From the NCBI RefSeq assembly GCF_003330765.1, contig NZ_CP024903.1, positions 744,001 through 808,000 of the forward strand: 64,000 nucleotides of DNA, in the 5' to 3' direction. This document shows positions 51,527 through 62,500 of this stretch, piece after piece. This stretch comes from Burkholderia pyrrocinia. GTDB lineage: Bacteria; Pseudomonadota; Gammaproteobacteria; Burkholderiales; Burkholderiaceae. Positions within the stretch are counted from its first letter, which is position 1; each line of letters opens with the position of its first letter. Below the pieces are notes generated by a model. It made no database searches and was not told the DNA's origin. It saw only the letters and a list, made by a program, of their open reading frames with translations. Both the position numbers and the translations under genes were made by a program.

Positions 51527-53494
51527 ATGTGTGGAATCGACGGCTTTTTGAATACCGTCGCCATCGATGAGGAGACAGCGCGCGGCACGCTCGCGCGAAT
51601 GACGGCGAGCCTCGCGCATCGCGGGCCGGACGGGCAGGGGATCTGGGTCGACCCGGAAGCCGGCATTGCGCTCGGCCACCGGCGGCTTGCGATCGTCGAC
51701 CTGTCGGTGCACGGCCGACAGCCGATGGCATCCGCGTGCGGCCGCTACGTCATGGTCTTCAACGGCGAAATCTACAACCATCGCGAACTGCGCGCGGAGC
51801 TGGAGCGCGCGGGTCGCGCACCGGCGTGGCGCGGCCACTCCGACAGCGAGGTGCTGATCGCGGCGATCGTCGCGTGGGGCGTCGAGGCGACCTTGCGGCG
51901 CGCGACCGGCATGTTCGCGTTCGCGCTGTGGAATCGCGCATCGCGGGTGCTGACGCTCGCGCGCGACCGGATCGGCGAGAAGCCGCTCTATTACGGCCGG
52001 ATCGGCGACGCGCTCGTGTTCGCGTCGGAGCTGAAGGCGCTGCGCGGCTACCCGGGCTTCGACGGCACGATCGACCGCGACGCGCTGTGCCTGTACCTGC
52101 GCCAGTCGAGCGTGCCCGCGCCTTACACGATCTATCGCGGTATCCACAAGCTGCCGCCCGGCACCTATATCCAGTTCGAACATGCGCGCGACACGCCGCG
52201 CGTGCGCGCGTACTGGACGCTCGAACAGGCGATCGAGGACGGCCGCGCGCAGCCGTTCGAGGGCAGCGCCGACGAGGCCGTCGGCCAGCTCGACGCGATC
52301 CTGCGCCAGGCCGTCGCACGGCAGATGGAAGCCGACGTGCCGCTCGGCGCGTTCCTGTCGGGCGGCGTCGATTCGTCGACGATCGTCGCATTGATGCAGG
52401 CGCAATCGGCGGCGCCGGTCGACACCTTCACGATCGGCTTCCATGAGGCCGGCTACGACGAGGCCGGTTATGCGAAGGCCGTCGCGCGCCATCTCGGCAC
52501 GCGCCATACCGAGCTCTACGTGACGGCCGACCATGCGCTCGGCGTCGTGCCGAAGCTGCCGTCGATCTACGACGAGCCGTTCGCCGATGCCTCGCAGATC
52601 CCGACCTTTCTCGTGTCGGAAATGACGCGCCGCCACGTGAAGGTGAGCCTGTCCGGCGACGGTGGCGACGAGCTGTTCGGCGGCTATACGCGCTACTTCC
52701 TGACGCCGCGCCTGTGGCGCAAGCTGCATCGCGTGCCGGCGGCCGTGCGTGCGCGGATCGCAGCCGCCTTGCATGCGCTGCGGCCCGATCACGCGGACCA
52801 GCTCGCGGCCGTCGCGCAGGGCGCGTGGGGCGGCGTGGAGGCGCGCGAATCGGCGTCGCGCATCGGCGACCGCCTGCACAAGCTCGGCCACGTGATGACG
52901 GCCGAGAGCCGTATCGGGCTATACCGGTTGCTGATGTCGTCGGTGCATCATCCGGAGCGCATCGCGCTGTCCGGGCAGGAGCCGCCGACGCCGCTCGACA
53001 CGGTGTCCGCGTGGCCCGCGCACCTGAGCTTCGCCGAGCAGGCGATGGCGATCGATACGCTCACGTACCTGCCGACCGACATCCTCGCGAAGGTCGATCG
53101 CGCGGCGATGGCCGTGAGCCTCGAGACGCGCATGCCGTTCCTCGACCATCACGTCGTCGAATTCGCGTGGCGCGTGCCGGCGTCGGTGCGCTTGCCGGAG
53201 GGGCAGTCGAAGGCGCTGCTGCGCCGGCTGCTCGACCAGTACGTGCCGTCCGCGCTGATCGACCGGCCGAAGCAGGGCTTCTGCGCGCCCGTCGACCACT
53301 GGCTGCGCGGCGCGCTGCGCGACTGGGCCGAGGCGCTGCTGCGGCCGTCGCGGCTGCGCGAAGAAGGCTTTTTCGACGCGGCCGCGGTCGAGCGCCTGTG
53401 GCGGCAGCACCAGACCGGCCGGATGAACTGGCAGCACCCGTTATGGACGGTGCTGATGTTCCAGGCGTGGCTGGAGGCGCAGCGCGCGGGGTGA
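51527..53494 (+). CDS. asnB: AsnB-type glutamine-dependent asparagine synthetase/amidotransferase
   Basis: A 655-residue two-domain enzyme. The start MCGIDGF places the nucleophile Cys2, so the ATG at 51527 is certain; the glutaminase domain has LAHRGPDGQGIW, LGHRRLAIVD and FNGEIYNHRELR. The synthetase domain has the ATP-binding LSGGVDSST (about residues 277-285), LSGDGGDELFGGY and the C-terminal KVDRAAMAVSLETRMPFLDH. It amidates aspartate or another carboxylate. Its closeness to the secretion operon (269 bases after sctU, same strand) rather than to amino-acid genes suggests a specialised substrate. The gap between is A/T-rich at 51380-51450. Confidence 0.92.
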   Translation: MCGIDGFLNTVAIDEETARGTLARMTASLAHRGPDGQGIWVDPEAGIALGHRRLAIVDLSVHGRQPMASACGRYVMVFNGEIYNHRELRAELERAGRAPAWRGHSDSEVLIAAIVAWGVEATLRRATGMFAFALWNRASRVLTLARDRIGEKPLYYGRIGDALVFASELKALRGYPGFDGTIDRDALCLYLRQSSVPAPYTIYRGIHKLPPGTYIQFEHARDTPRVRAYWTLEQAIEDGRAQPFEGSADEAVGQLDAILRQAVARQMEADVPLGAFLSGGVDSSTIVALMQAQSAAPVDTFTIGFHEAGYDEAGYAKAVARHLGTRHTELYVTADHALGVVPKLPSIYDEPFADASQIPTFLVSEMTRRHVKVSLSGDGGDELFGGYTRYFLTPRLWRKLHRVPAAVRARIAAALHALRPDHADQLAAVAQGAWGGVEARESASRIGDRLHKLGHVMTAESRIGLYRLLMSSVHHPERIALSGQEPPTPLDTVSAWPAHLSFAEQAMAIDTLTYLPTDILAKVDRAAMAVSLETRMPFLDHHVVEFAWRVPASVRLPEGQSKALLRRLLDQYVPSALIDRPKQGFCAPVDHWLRGALRDWAEALLRPSRLREEGFFDAAAVERLWRQHQTGRMNWQHPLWTVLMFQAWLEAQRAG

Positions 53495-53541
53495 CGCGGC
53501 GCGCCGCGCGCGGCCGGGGTTTCCGGCCGTCGGGTCGAACG

Positions 53542-56500
53542 TCAGCCGACGTTCAGCGGCGTGCCGATCGCGAGGCGGTCCGGATCGCCGGCGGCCGACG
53601 GGTTGAGCTGCAGGATTTCGTTCAGCGCGCGCGCATCCTGCTCGCCGCGCGTCATCGCCTGCTGGTCGGCGCGCGACACGTGCGCGGCGTCGAGCAGCGA
53701 ACGGCGATGCTGGTCCGCGATTACCCAGAGCGAATCGCCGGCGACCACGATGTACGGCTGCGGCGAATTCGACGGCGAGCTTGACGGCGTGCCCGGTGCA
53801 GGTTGCGACTGCGTGGGCTGTGGCGACGCGGTGGTCGTCGGCGCGGCGCTCGGCGTCGCGCCTGGCAACACCGTCGGCGACGCGCCCGGCGCGAGATTCG
53901 ACTGCGGTGGCGTATTGCCCGACGACCCGAACACCCAGTTGAACACCCCGCCGATCACCGGTGCGAGACCGAGGCCGATGATGAACTTGTAGCCGAACGC
54001 GGCGACCGGAACGATGACCAGCGCGGTCGGGATCTTCTTGACGAACGGCATCGCGTTCGGGAAGTGCGTATTGACACGCCCGGCGAGCAGCAGCGCGGCC
54101 GACGTGCCGGTCGCGATCGCGAGATCGTATTGGCCCTGGCCCAGTTGCGCCGCGGTGGAGAAGCCGCCGAGCGCGACCGACGCGAAGTCGCCGGTCGAAT
54201 CGAGCAGGCGCACGGTGCGGCTGCGCTTGTCCGGGTTCACGCGATGCGCGCTGATCGCATAGGAGAGCCCGGCGTAGGCGGTGCCCAGTACGCCGCTGGC
54301 AATGCCGGCCGACCCGGCAGCGATGTCGAACAGGCCATGCGCGTCGAGCACCTTGCCGAGGCCGCTTGCGAACGTCGCGGCCGACGCGACCGTGACGCCG
54401 GCCCGTCCCGCGATCCCGAACATCCGGCGCGGATTGCCCGAATGAAGCTGCTGCAGCGATGTCCCGCCGACCACGCCCTGCATCTGCGAGAGCACGTCGG
54501 CGCCGAGCGTCTTGATGTTGGCCGTGGCGTCCTCGAAGCTCATCAGCCCGAGCTGGTGCAGCGCGACGTACTGCGCGGCCATCGCGCGGGCCTCGTTCGA
54601 CGCCGCCCCGAGCTGGGTCAGCCGGTGCGCGCCGTACTCGTGCGCGCCGGCCCGGAGCTGTTTCGCGAGCGTCACCTCGAGGCGCGTGAGCACAGCCTGC
54701 GCGGCATCCGGGTTGCCGGATTGCAGGCTGCGGATCGCGCCCTGGTGCATGACCTGGAACACGCGCCCGAGACGCGACGCGAGGAGGAACGACGAGGTCG
54801 CGTTGCTCATCGCGCTCTTGTCGAGCCAGTGGGTCCAGAACGTGTCGACGAACACGAGCGAGCTCGCGCCCGCGACGATCGCGGTGGACGTGATCGATTT
54901 CGCGAAGTCGAGCGGCCGGGACGACGGCCGGTGCACGCGCAATGCCTTCAGTTGCGCGGACGCCGGGTCCATCGTGGGGGCGCCGGTCTCGTCCGGTTGC
55001 GCGACAGCCTTGCGATTTGCGCCGATCGGATGCGATCCGTCGTTCTGCAGCGCTTTCTGGCGGGTGACCGACTGCCAGTACGTGCGGCTGTCGGAGGCAT
55101 TCCACGGGGCGACGAGCTGGCGCTCGGGCACGCCGCTGCCGACGCGGTCGAGCCATTCCAGGCTGACGGTGCGTGCCTGTTTCTCGGTCTTGCCGGACGG
55201 CGGATTGTCCGGGTGGTCCCACGCCGTCTTCACGGCGTCGATCGTCGCGCGGCGTGCCTGATTCAGCAGCGCCGACGTGTTGCCTTCGTACAGGTCGCCG
55301 CGCAGCTTCGCGAGCTGCGCGTCCGACAGGCCTTTCGCTTTGCCGATGCGCGCGATTTCGGCGAACAGGATCTGCTGCTGGTTCGCGAACGTGTCGGTGC
55401 TCAGCGGATCGTAGACGCGCGTGAGCGCATCGCCGCCGTGCAGCCGGGCGAGCTTGCTGGGGGCATCGGGCGTGGCGAGCGCCTCGAGCGCGTAGTCGAC
55501 GATCTTCGCTGCCAGCGCGCGCGTGAGGTCCGGATTCGCGACGAAATCGGCGCCGTGCGTGCCCCACGACAGGCCGACATGGAGCCCGTCGAGCGGTTCG
55601 CGATCGAGGATGGCTTCCAGCAGCTTCACGTGCCCGTCGCCCGGGACCGGTTCGAGCGCGGCGTCCCAGCCGTGGAAGGTGAGCATCACGAGCGGCGTCG
55701 GCTCGCCGGCATGGTCGCGCATCCACGACTCGATGGATTCGCCCACACGCCGGATTTCCGCGTAGCTGTTGTTGGTGCCGGCCATCGCATGACCGTCCTC
55801 GAGCGATACGAGCGGCCGCGACGGCGCGGTTTCGAGCCGCAGCAGGAAACCGTATTGCGATGCCGCGGTGAGCCACTTGTGCAGGTGCGCGAGATCGTCG
55901 AGCTCGAGCGTGTGCTGCGTGCCGTCCGGATTCGTGCGCGTGATCGCCGCGGTGTTCTCGTCGAAGCGGGCGTCTTTCGGCGAACCGAAATCGTTCGCGC
56001 GCTGAATGAACCCCGGGTCCTGCTTGCCGCCGCCAGCCGCCGCGAGCGTATACGGATCGACCGCGATCGTGACGGCCGGCATCGCGCCGCCGAACCGCTT
56101 GACGTAGCGTGCCATCCGCGCCGGATCGTCGCGCAGCGAGAACGAGCGCGACATCGGCGCGAGGCGGTCCCGGATTTCGGCCGGCAGGTCGAGGAACGCC
56201 TTGATCATCTTCCGGTCGGCGACGCGTGCGGCGTTGGTGCGCTTCGCGAGACGTTGCGCCACGCGCACCGGCCGGTAGCGGCTGCCTTCCGGATGCGCGA
56301 GCACGCCGCGCGGATGGAGGCTCGACGGCTCGCGCCACATGCCCAGTGTCTTGAAGATCGACTTCCACATCGGCGCATCGGCCATGATCGTCTGCGGCTC
56401 GTCGCCCAGCTTCAGGCCGCCCGCGTCGGCTTGCCCCTTGCGCGCCGCGTGGGCCTTGAGGTGCTCGACGGTCGACGCGAAATCGGCAGCCTTCGCCTTC

Positions 56501-59500
56501 CCGTAGCGCGTGACCGTTTCGATGATCGTGCTCGACGACAGGCCCGGCTGGAACGGCGCGAGCGCGAGCGGCTTCGCCGCCGGCACGGCCGGTCGGTTCG
56601 CCGCCTGCACGGCCTTCTGCCGGCCCTTCTTGCCCTTGCCTCGCGCCGCCTTCGCGGGCTTCGCGCGTTGCGGCACGGCGGCCGAAGCCGGTTGCGCCGC
56701 CTCCCGCGTGGCGGCCGCGCGCGGCGCGAAGGCGTCGGGCGCGAGCGTGGACAACAGGAAGTGCTGGTCCGCGCCGTACGGGCCGCGGCCGATCGTCGTC
56801 TGGTCGAGCGGCCGGCCGTTGTCGGTATTGCCGAGCTGATCCGCTTCGTCGTACCACATGGTCTTGCCCTTGGCCACTTTGATGATGCCGACGGGCGAGC
56901 CTTGCAGTGCGTCGGTGACCGGGCCCTCGTGCCGGTACGCGTACACGTAGTGCCCGTCAGGAACGTCGCCCATCTCGAGCGCGCGCATCAGGCGCGGCGC
57001 GTGCGTGCCGTTGAAGCCGACGACTGCGTCGCCGTTCTCCGGCAGCAGGTTCGGCACGCGCGACGGGGAGGGGGCCTGCGCGATTTCGCGGGTCTTGCGC
57101 CGCACCGCGGGGCTGAACTTCGCGAGCCCGCGCTGCACGTAGGGGCCCGGTTTCGGCAGCGGCTTTTTCTCGTCGCCGAGCGCGCGGCGCAATTCGGCCG
57201 GGGCGAAGCCGCCGTAGCCTTCGACCACGTCGTGCGGGATGTCGGATACGACGAACCGGACGCCGCGCCGTCCGCTTGAGAGCGAGTGCGCGCGGCGACG
57301 GAACGCGGCGCCGAGTTCGCGCGGTTCGATCGTCGCGTCGCCGAGCGACGTCGATTCATGGTAGGTCCACTGGTGCGCGGCGTCGCGGGTCGCGTAGCCG
57401 AGCACCTTGCCGGTCTTGTGCTCGATCGCATAGAGCGTCGTGGTGCCGCCGGCGTGCGTGCGCGCCGCCTTTTCGGCCTGCTTCGGCCGACGGAAGCGCG
57501 GCGCGTCGGCGAGCGACTGCACCTTGGCGACGACGTCCGCGCCGGGGCCTGTCGCGGACGGTTCGGCTTCCCAGACGCGGCCGTCGCTGTGCGCCTGGAT
57601 GCGCGCCGCGCCGCCGAATTCGCGCAGTTCGGCGAGCGGCACCGGCGACACGTAGAAATCGAACTCCGCGCGTACGTCGATGGCGTCGTTCTTCAGCGCG
57701 CGATTGACCTTCTGCGGCATCGGCGCATGCGGATCGGCCGAGGTTCTGTCGACGAATGCGCCACTGTCGTCGGTCCGCATGCTCGCGACGAACGTCGGCT
57801 GCGGATGCGATGCGTCGAACGCGGCGGCCGGGCGAGGCACGTGCGTCGCGATCAGCACGTGCGCATTGGTGCCGAGCGCGGCCCTCATCTGTTCGTGATC
57901 GCGCAGTTGCGCGCCGTCGACGCGGACCAGATCGCGCTTGCCGTGCGCGGCGAGATGATCGAGCGCGTGCTCGCGCTGCTCGCGCGAGACGGCCGGCGTC
58001 GCGGGATGCGCGGGCACCGGCGCGTTCGACGGCGGTTGCGACGCGGGCGCCGGCATCTCGCGCGGCATGCCGTTCGCTTGTACGGCTGCGGCCTGGCCGG
58101 CGTAGTAGTCGCGATAGGTTGCATGGCCCGGCACCGACGGCGTGGCGTCGCCGAACGCGGCCGCGAGCCGGCGCAGGCCCGCTTCGTCGCCGGGCATCAC
58201 GTGGTCGGCCTCGCGCGCGATCGCGTCGGGCAGGTGCGCGTCCTTCGCAATGTCGACGCCCGTGCCGTCGAGAATCTCGTGGCGTACCGCGAACGCGTTC
58301 GCCTGCGCGCGCGCCTCGGCCATCAGCGCGCTGTCGGCCAGCGCGTCCGGCGATGCGGGGTCGAGCGCGAGTTGCCGCGTGATCGTTTCGACCGCGTGCT
58401 GCGCTTCGTGCGCGAGCGTATAGACGAGCGTGCCCGTGCCGCGCAATTGCCCGTCGAGCACGATCCGCTGTTTCGCCGTGTCGATCCGGCTGCCGCGTCC
58501 GGGTTTGCCGAGCACGATTTTCCAGCCGGCCGCCTGCGCAAGCGCGACCTGCCCGCTGAGGCGGTTCGAGCGGTCGACGAGCGCATAGGCTTCCTTTGGC
58601 AGCGGCGCGCCGCCGAACAGCATCCGGATCCGCGTGATCACGGACGGCTTCTGCACGAAGGCGTCGGGCGGCAGGTGCTCGGTCACTTCCGGGTGCGCGA
58701 GCTCGATCGCGCCGCGCGCGATGCCGTCCTCGAGCACGACGCGCAGCGCGCGGATGTCGCGCACGATGCCGTCGACGTTCAGCCGCGGCGCATCGGCCAT
58801 GATGGACGACGGGTCGCTCAGGTAGAAGTTGCCACGCGCGTCGAACACGCCTTCGAAATCGTAGTAGAGGCCGTGCCGTTCGGTGATCTCGCTCGCGCGA
58901 TCGAGTTGTGCAAACGCGTCGCGCGTGACCCGCTCCGGCAGCACGCCGGCGGTCACGTCGTGGCTGCTGAGCGACGCGAACGGCTCGTACATCACGGCCA
59001 CGCGGTCGAACGCCGCGAACGGGCCGCCGATCGTGAGCGTCTTCAGCCCGTGCGCGCGCAGCGTGGCGAGGCCTTCCTGCTCCTGCCGGATCGAATCGAT
59101 GTGACCGACGATCGCGCGGTTGTCGGTGCCGAGATAGATCCCGATCGCGTTGCGGCGGCCGAGTTCGAACACGGTCTTTTCGATGCCTGCGCCGGTCGCC
59201 GCGCCGGTGACACGCTCGACGGGCAGGCGTGCGGCCGGGTCGCCGCCCGCATGGATGCCGTTGCCGTCCACGGCGAGCGGGCCGAGATCGGGCCGCTCGT
59301 GCGGCGCCGGATCGTAGCGCAGCCAGGCGCGGGTGGGGCTCAGCGCGGCTTCGGGGCCGAAGCCGACGGCGATCGTCGGCGGCACGTGCACGGGCCGTTG
59401 CCACACGTTCGAGAGCCACGCGCCCGCGTCGCGGCCATTGCGTGCGGCGAGGATGATCGCGGCGCCCGGGAAGCCGAGCACGGAGCGGTGCGCGAGCGTG

Positions 59501-62500
59501 AACTCGACCGGCGACCACGGGCGGCCGTCGGCATCGACGAGGCGGCCCTGCACGTCGGTCGTTCCGCGCACGATCACGATGCCGGCTTCGCGATCGTACG
59601 ACAGCCCGTCCGAATGCAGCAGGCGCAGGTCGTCCACGCCGGCAACGCCGCGCCCGTCGAACGGCGAGGCCTTGACGGGCCGCGTGCGCGACCAGGCCGT
59701 CTCGGCGGCGAGCGAAGCGGCCGCATCGTGTTCGGGGGCGGGCATCGTCGTGCGCCCGGGTTGCGCGGCCAGCGCCTGCCGGCGGTACAGCTCGCCGTAG
59801 CTGATGCCGCCGCCGAGCGAGGTTGGCGCGTGTTCGAACGCGTCGGCGAGGCGCGCGATCGACGCGGCATCGCCGGGTCGTGCGCGGCCGTATTCGTTTG
59901 CGATCGCATCGGGCAGCGCGACGTAGCGGCCGATATCGACGCCGGCGTTCGCGCGGATCTCGTCGCGGATCGCGAACGCGTTTGCCTGCGCGCGGGCTTC
60001 GGCCAGCAGCGCGGAGCGGACATAGCGTTGCGTTGACCCGTAGTCGAGCCCGAGCGTGCCGGTCGCAGCCTCGACCGCATGACGCGCTTCGTGCGCGAGC
60101 ACATAGACCATCGATCCGGTCGAGCGCAGGCCGCCGTCGATCGTGATGCGGCGCCGCTGCGTGTCGATCTTGCTGCCGTCGCCGGGCTTGCCGCGCACGA
60201 CTTTCCAGCCTCCGTCGCGAGCGAGCCGCAGCTGCTGCGACAGCATGCTCGATGCGTCGATCAGGCGATAGGCATCCTTTGGCAACGGTGCGCCGCCGAA
60301 GCGCATCCGCACGCGCGTGATGACCGACGGCTTCTGCACGAACGCGTCGGGTGCGGGCGTCTCCGCGAGCTGCGGATGCGCGAGTTCGATCTTGCCGCGC
60401 TCGAGGCCGCTCGTCAGCGCGCGCTCGATCAGCGCGAGCCGCTGCAGCGCGGTGAAGTGCTCGCCCGCACCCATGCCGATCGGGCCGGGGTCGCTCAGCA
60501 GGAAATCGCCGTCGCGCGTGAACATCCCCTGCAGGTCGAAGCCGATGCCCGTGCTTTCGACGACGGCGCGAATCTGCCGGATGTGCTCGAGCGCCGCCCG
60601 CGATACCACGCGCGGCAGCGCCCCCGTCTCGAAGCTGAAGCTGTGGAACACGGCGAGCGGCCGGTACAGCACCGCGACGCGGTTGAGCGCGGAGAACGGG
60701 CCGCTCATCGTCAGGGTTTTCAGGCCGTACGCGGCGAGATCGTCGAGCGCGATGCTTTCGTCGATCGCCGCATCGATCTGGCGGGATTCCGACGTATGCG
60801 GGCCGGTGTCGTAGACCGCGAGCGCCGCGTCGTGACCGAGCGCGAACACGGTTTTCTCACCGCCCGAGCCGAGCAGCTCGCCGACATGACGGTCGACGTC
60901 GATGCGCTCGGACGGACGGCCTTCGACGTGCACGCCTTCGGCGTCGGCCGTCAGCGGGCCGAGATCGTGCGGCGCCGCGGGCGCCGGGTCGAAGCGGCGG
61001 AACACGCCGGTGTCGAGCAGCGCTGCACGTTCGCCGACCGCGCGGGCGGGCGGCGCATACACCGGCCGCTGCCACAGGTTCGCGAGCTGCGCGGCGGCGG
61101 CTTCGCCGCCATGTTTAGCGGACAGCACGATCGAATAACCGTCGTGGATCAGGAACGCGGGCGCCTGGTCGAGCGCATATTCGTGCACGCCGGCCGGCTG
61201 GCCGCCGGCGAGCAGCGTGCCGTCCGGCAGCGTGTCCGCGTGCAGCATCATCACGCCTGCGTCCTGCATCACCGTGAAATGGCGGCTGCGGGCCGCCTGC
61301 AACTCGGACACGGTGGGTACCGGCCCTTCGCCGAACGGCGACGCGAATTCGGCATGCGCGCGGCTCCACGCGACGCGCTCGTCGAAACTGCGCACGCCGC
61401 GCGGCGCGTCGCCGGCCTCGTGCGTCTGCGGCGCGGGCATCCGGCGCGGAATACCGCCGCGGCGCTTCTGGTTCGCCCACACGTCGTGATAGAAGTCGCG
61501 GTAAGTCTCGCCGTCGCGGCCCGATACGGGCGCGTCGGCGAATGCGTCGACGAGCCGGCCGACCGTGCCCGCATAGTCGTGCGACGGCGCGCGCCACGCG
61601 TTGCCTTCGTGCTCGATCGCATCGGGCAGCCGCACGTGCGCGGCGATGTCGCCGCCGCCCGCGAGCTGGATCTCGTAGCGTGCCTCGAACGCGTTGATCT
61701 GCGCGCGCGCCTCGGCCTCGAGCGCCTTGCGCGTGAAGCGGCTGCGGTTGCCGTAGTCGAGATTGAGCACGCCGGCCATCGCCTCGACCGCATGCCGTGC
61801 TTCGTGCGCGAGCGTGTACGCGATGCTGCCCGGATGCTGGAGGCCGCCGTCGATCGTCACGCGGCGCTTGCGCGGATCGATGCGGCTGCCGCCGCCGCGC
61901 TTGCCAAGCGTCACGCGCCAGCCGGCATCCTGCAGCATGCGCAACTGCGTCGCGAGCGTACCCGACTGCATCGCCAGCGCCTGCGCGGCTTCCGGCAGCG
62001 CCGCGCCGCCGAAGCGCATCTGCATCCGCGTGATCCAGCCCGGGTTCGACGCGGCATGGTCGGGCGGCGGGGTTTCCGTCGTTTCCGGATGCGCGGCGGC
62101 GAGCCCGGTGTCGTCGTTCGCGGCGGCCGGCCGTTCGCCGGCCGCGCTCTTGCGTGCGGTCGTGCCGTCGGCGGTTTCGTCGGCCGCCTTGCCGGTGGTT
62201 TTGTCGGTGCCCGTGTCGCGCTGCGCCGCGCGTTCGGCGGCGGCCGGGCGCTCCGGCTTGACGAGCACGAGCACGCGATTCGGTGCGCTGAATACGCCGT
62301 CGAGCGCGCTGACGGGTTCGGCCGTCGCGGCGGGGCGCGGCATGGCCGGTTCGTTCGCGCCGCGCTTGCCGGCGAGCACGATCACCGTGTCGTCGGCGGC
62401 AGCCGGGCGGGGGCGCGCCGGCGACGCTTCCTCGGCTGCGGCAGCGCCCGGCAAGCCGGCTTCGGCCGCCGCGGCTTCCGGCGCGGGATCGAAGCGGAGC

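Noticed and set aside
53803-57279. Plus-strand frame of 1158 codons inside the giant gene
   Set aside because: Arg-rich antisense shadow; the minus-strand frame is continuous for more than 10 kb and contains recognisable repeats.
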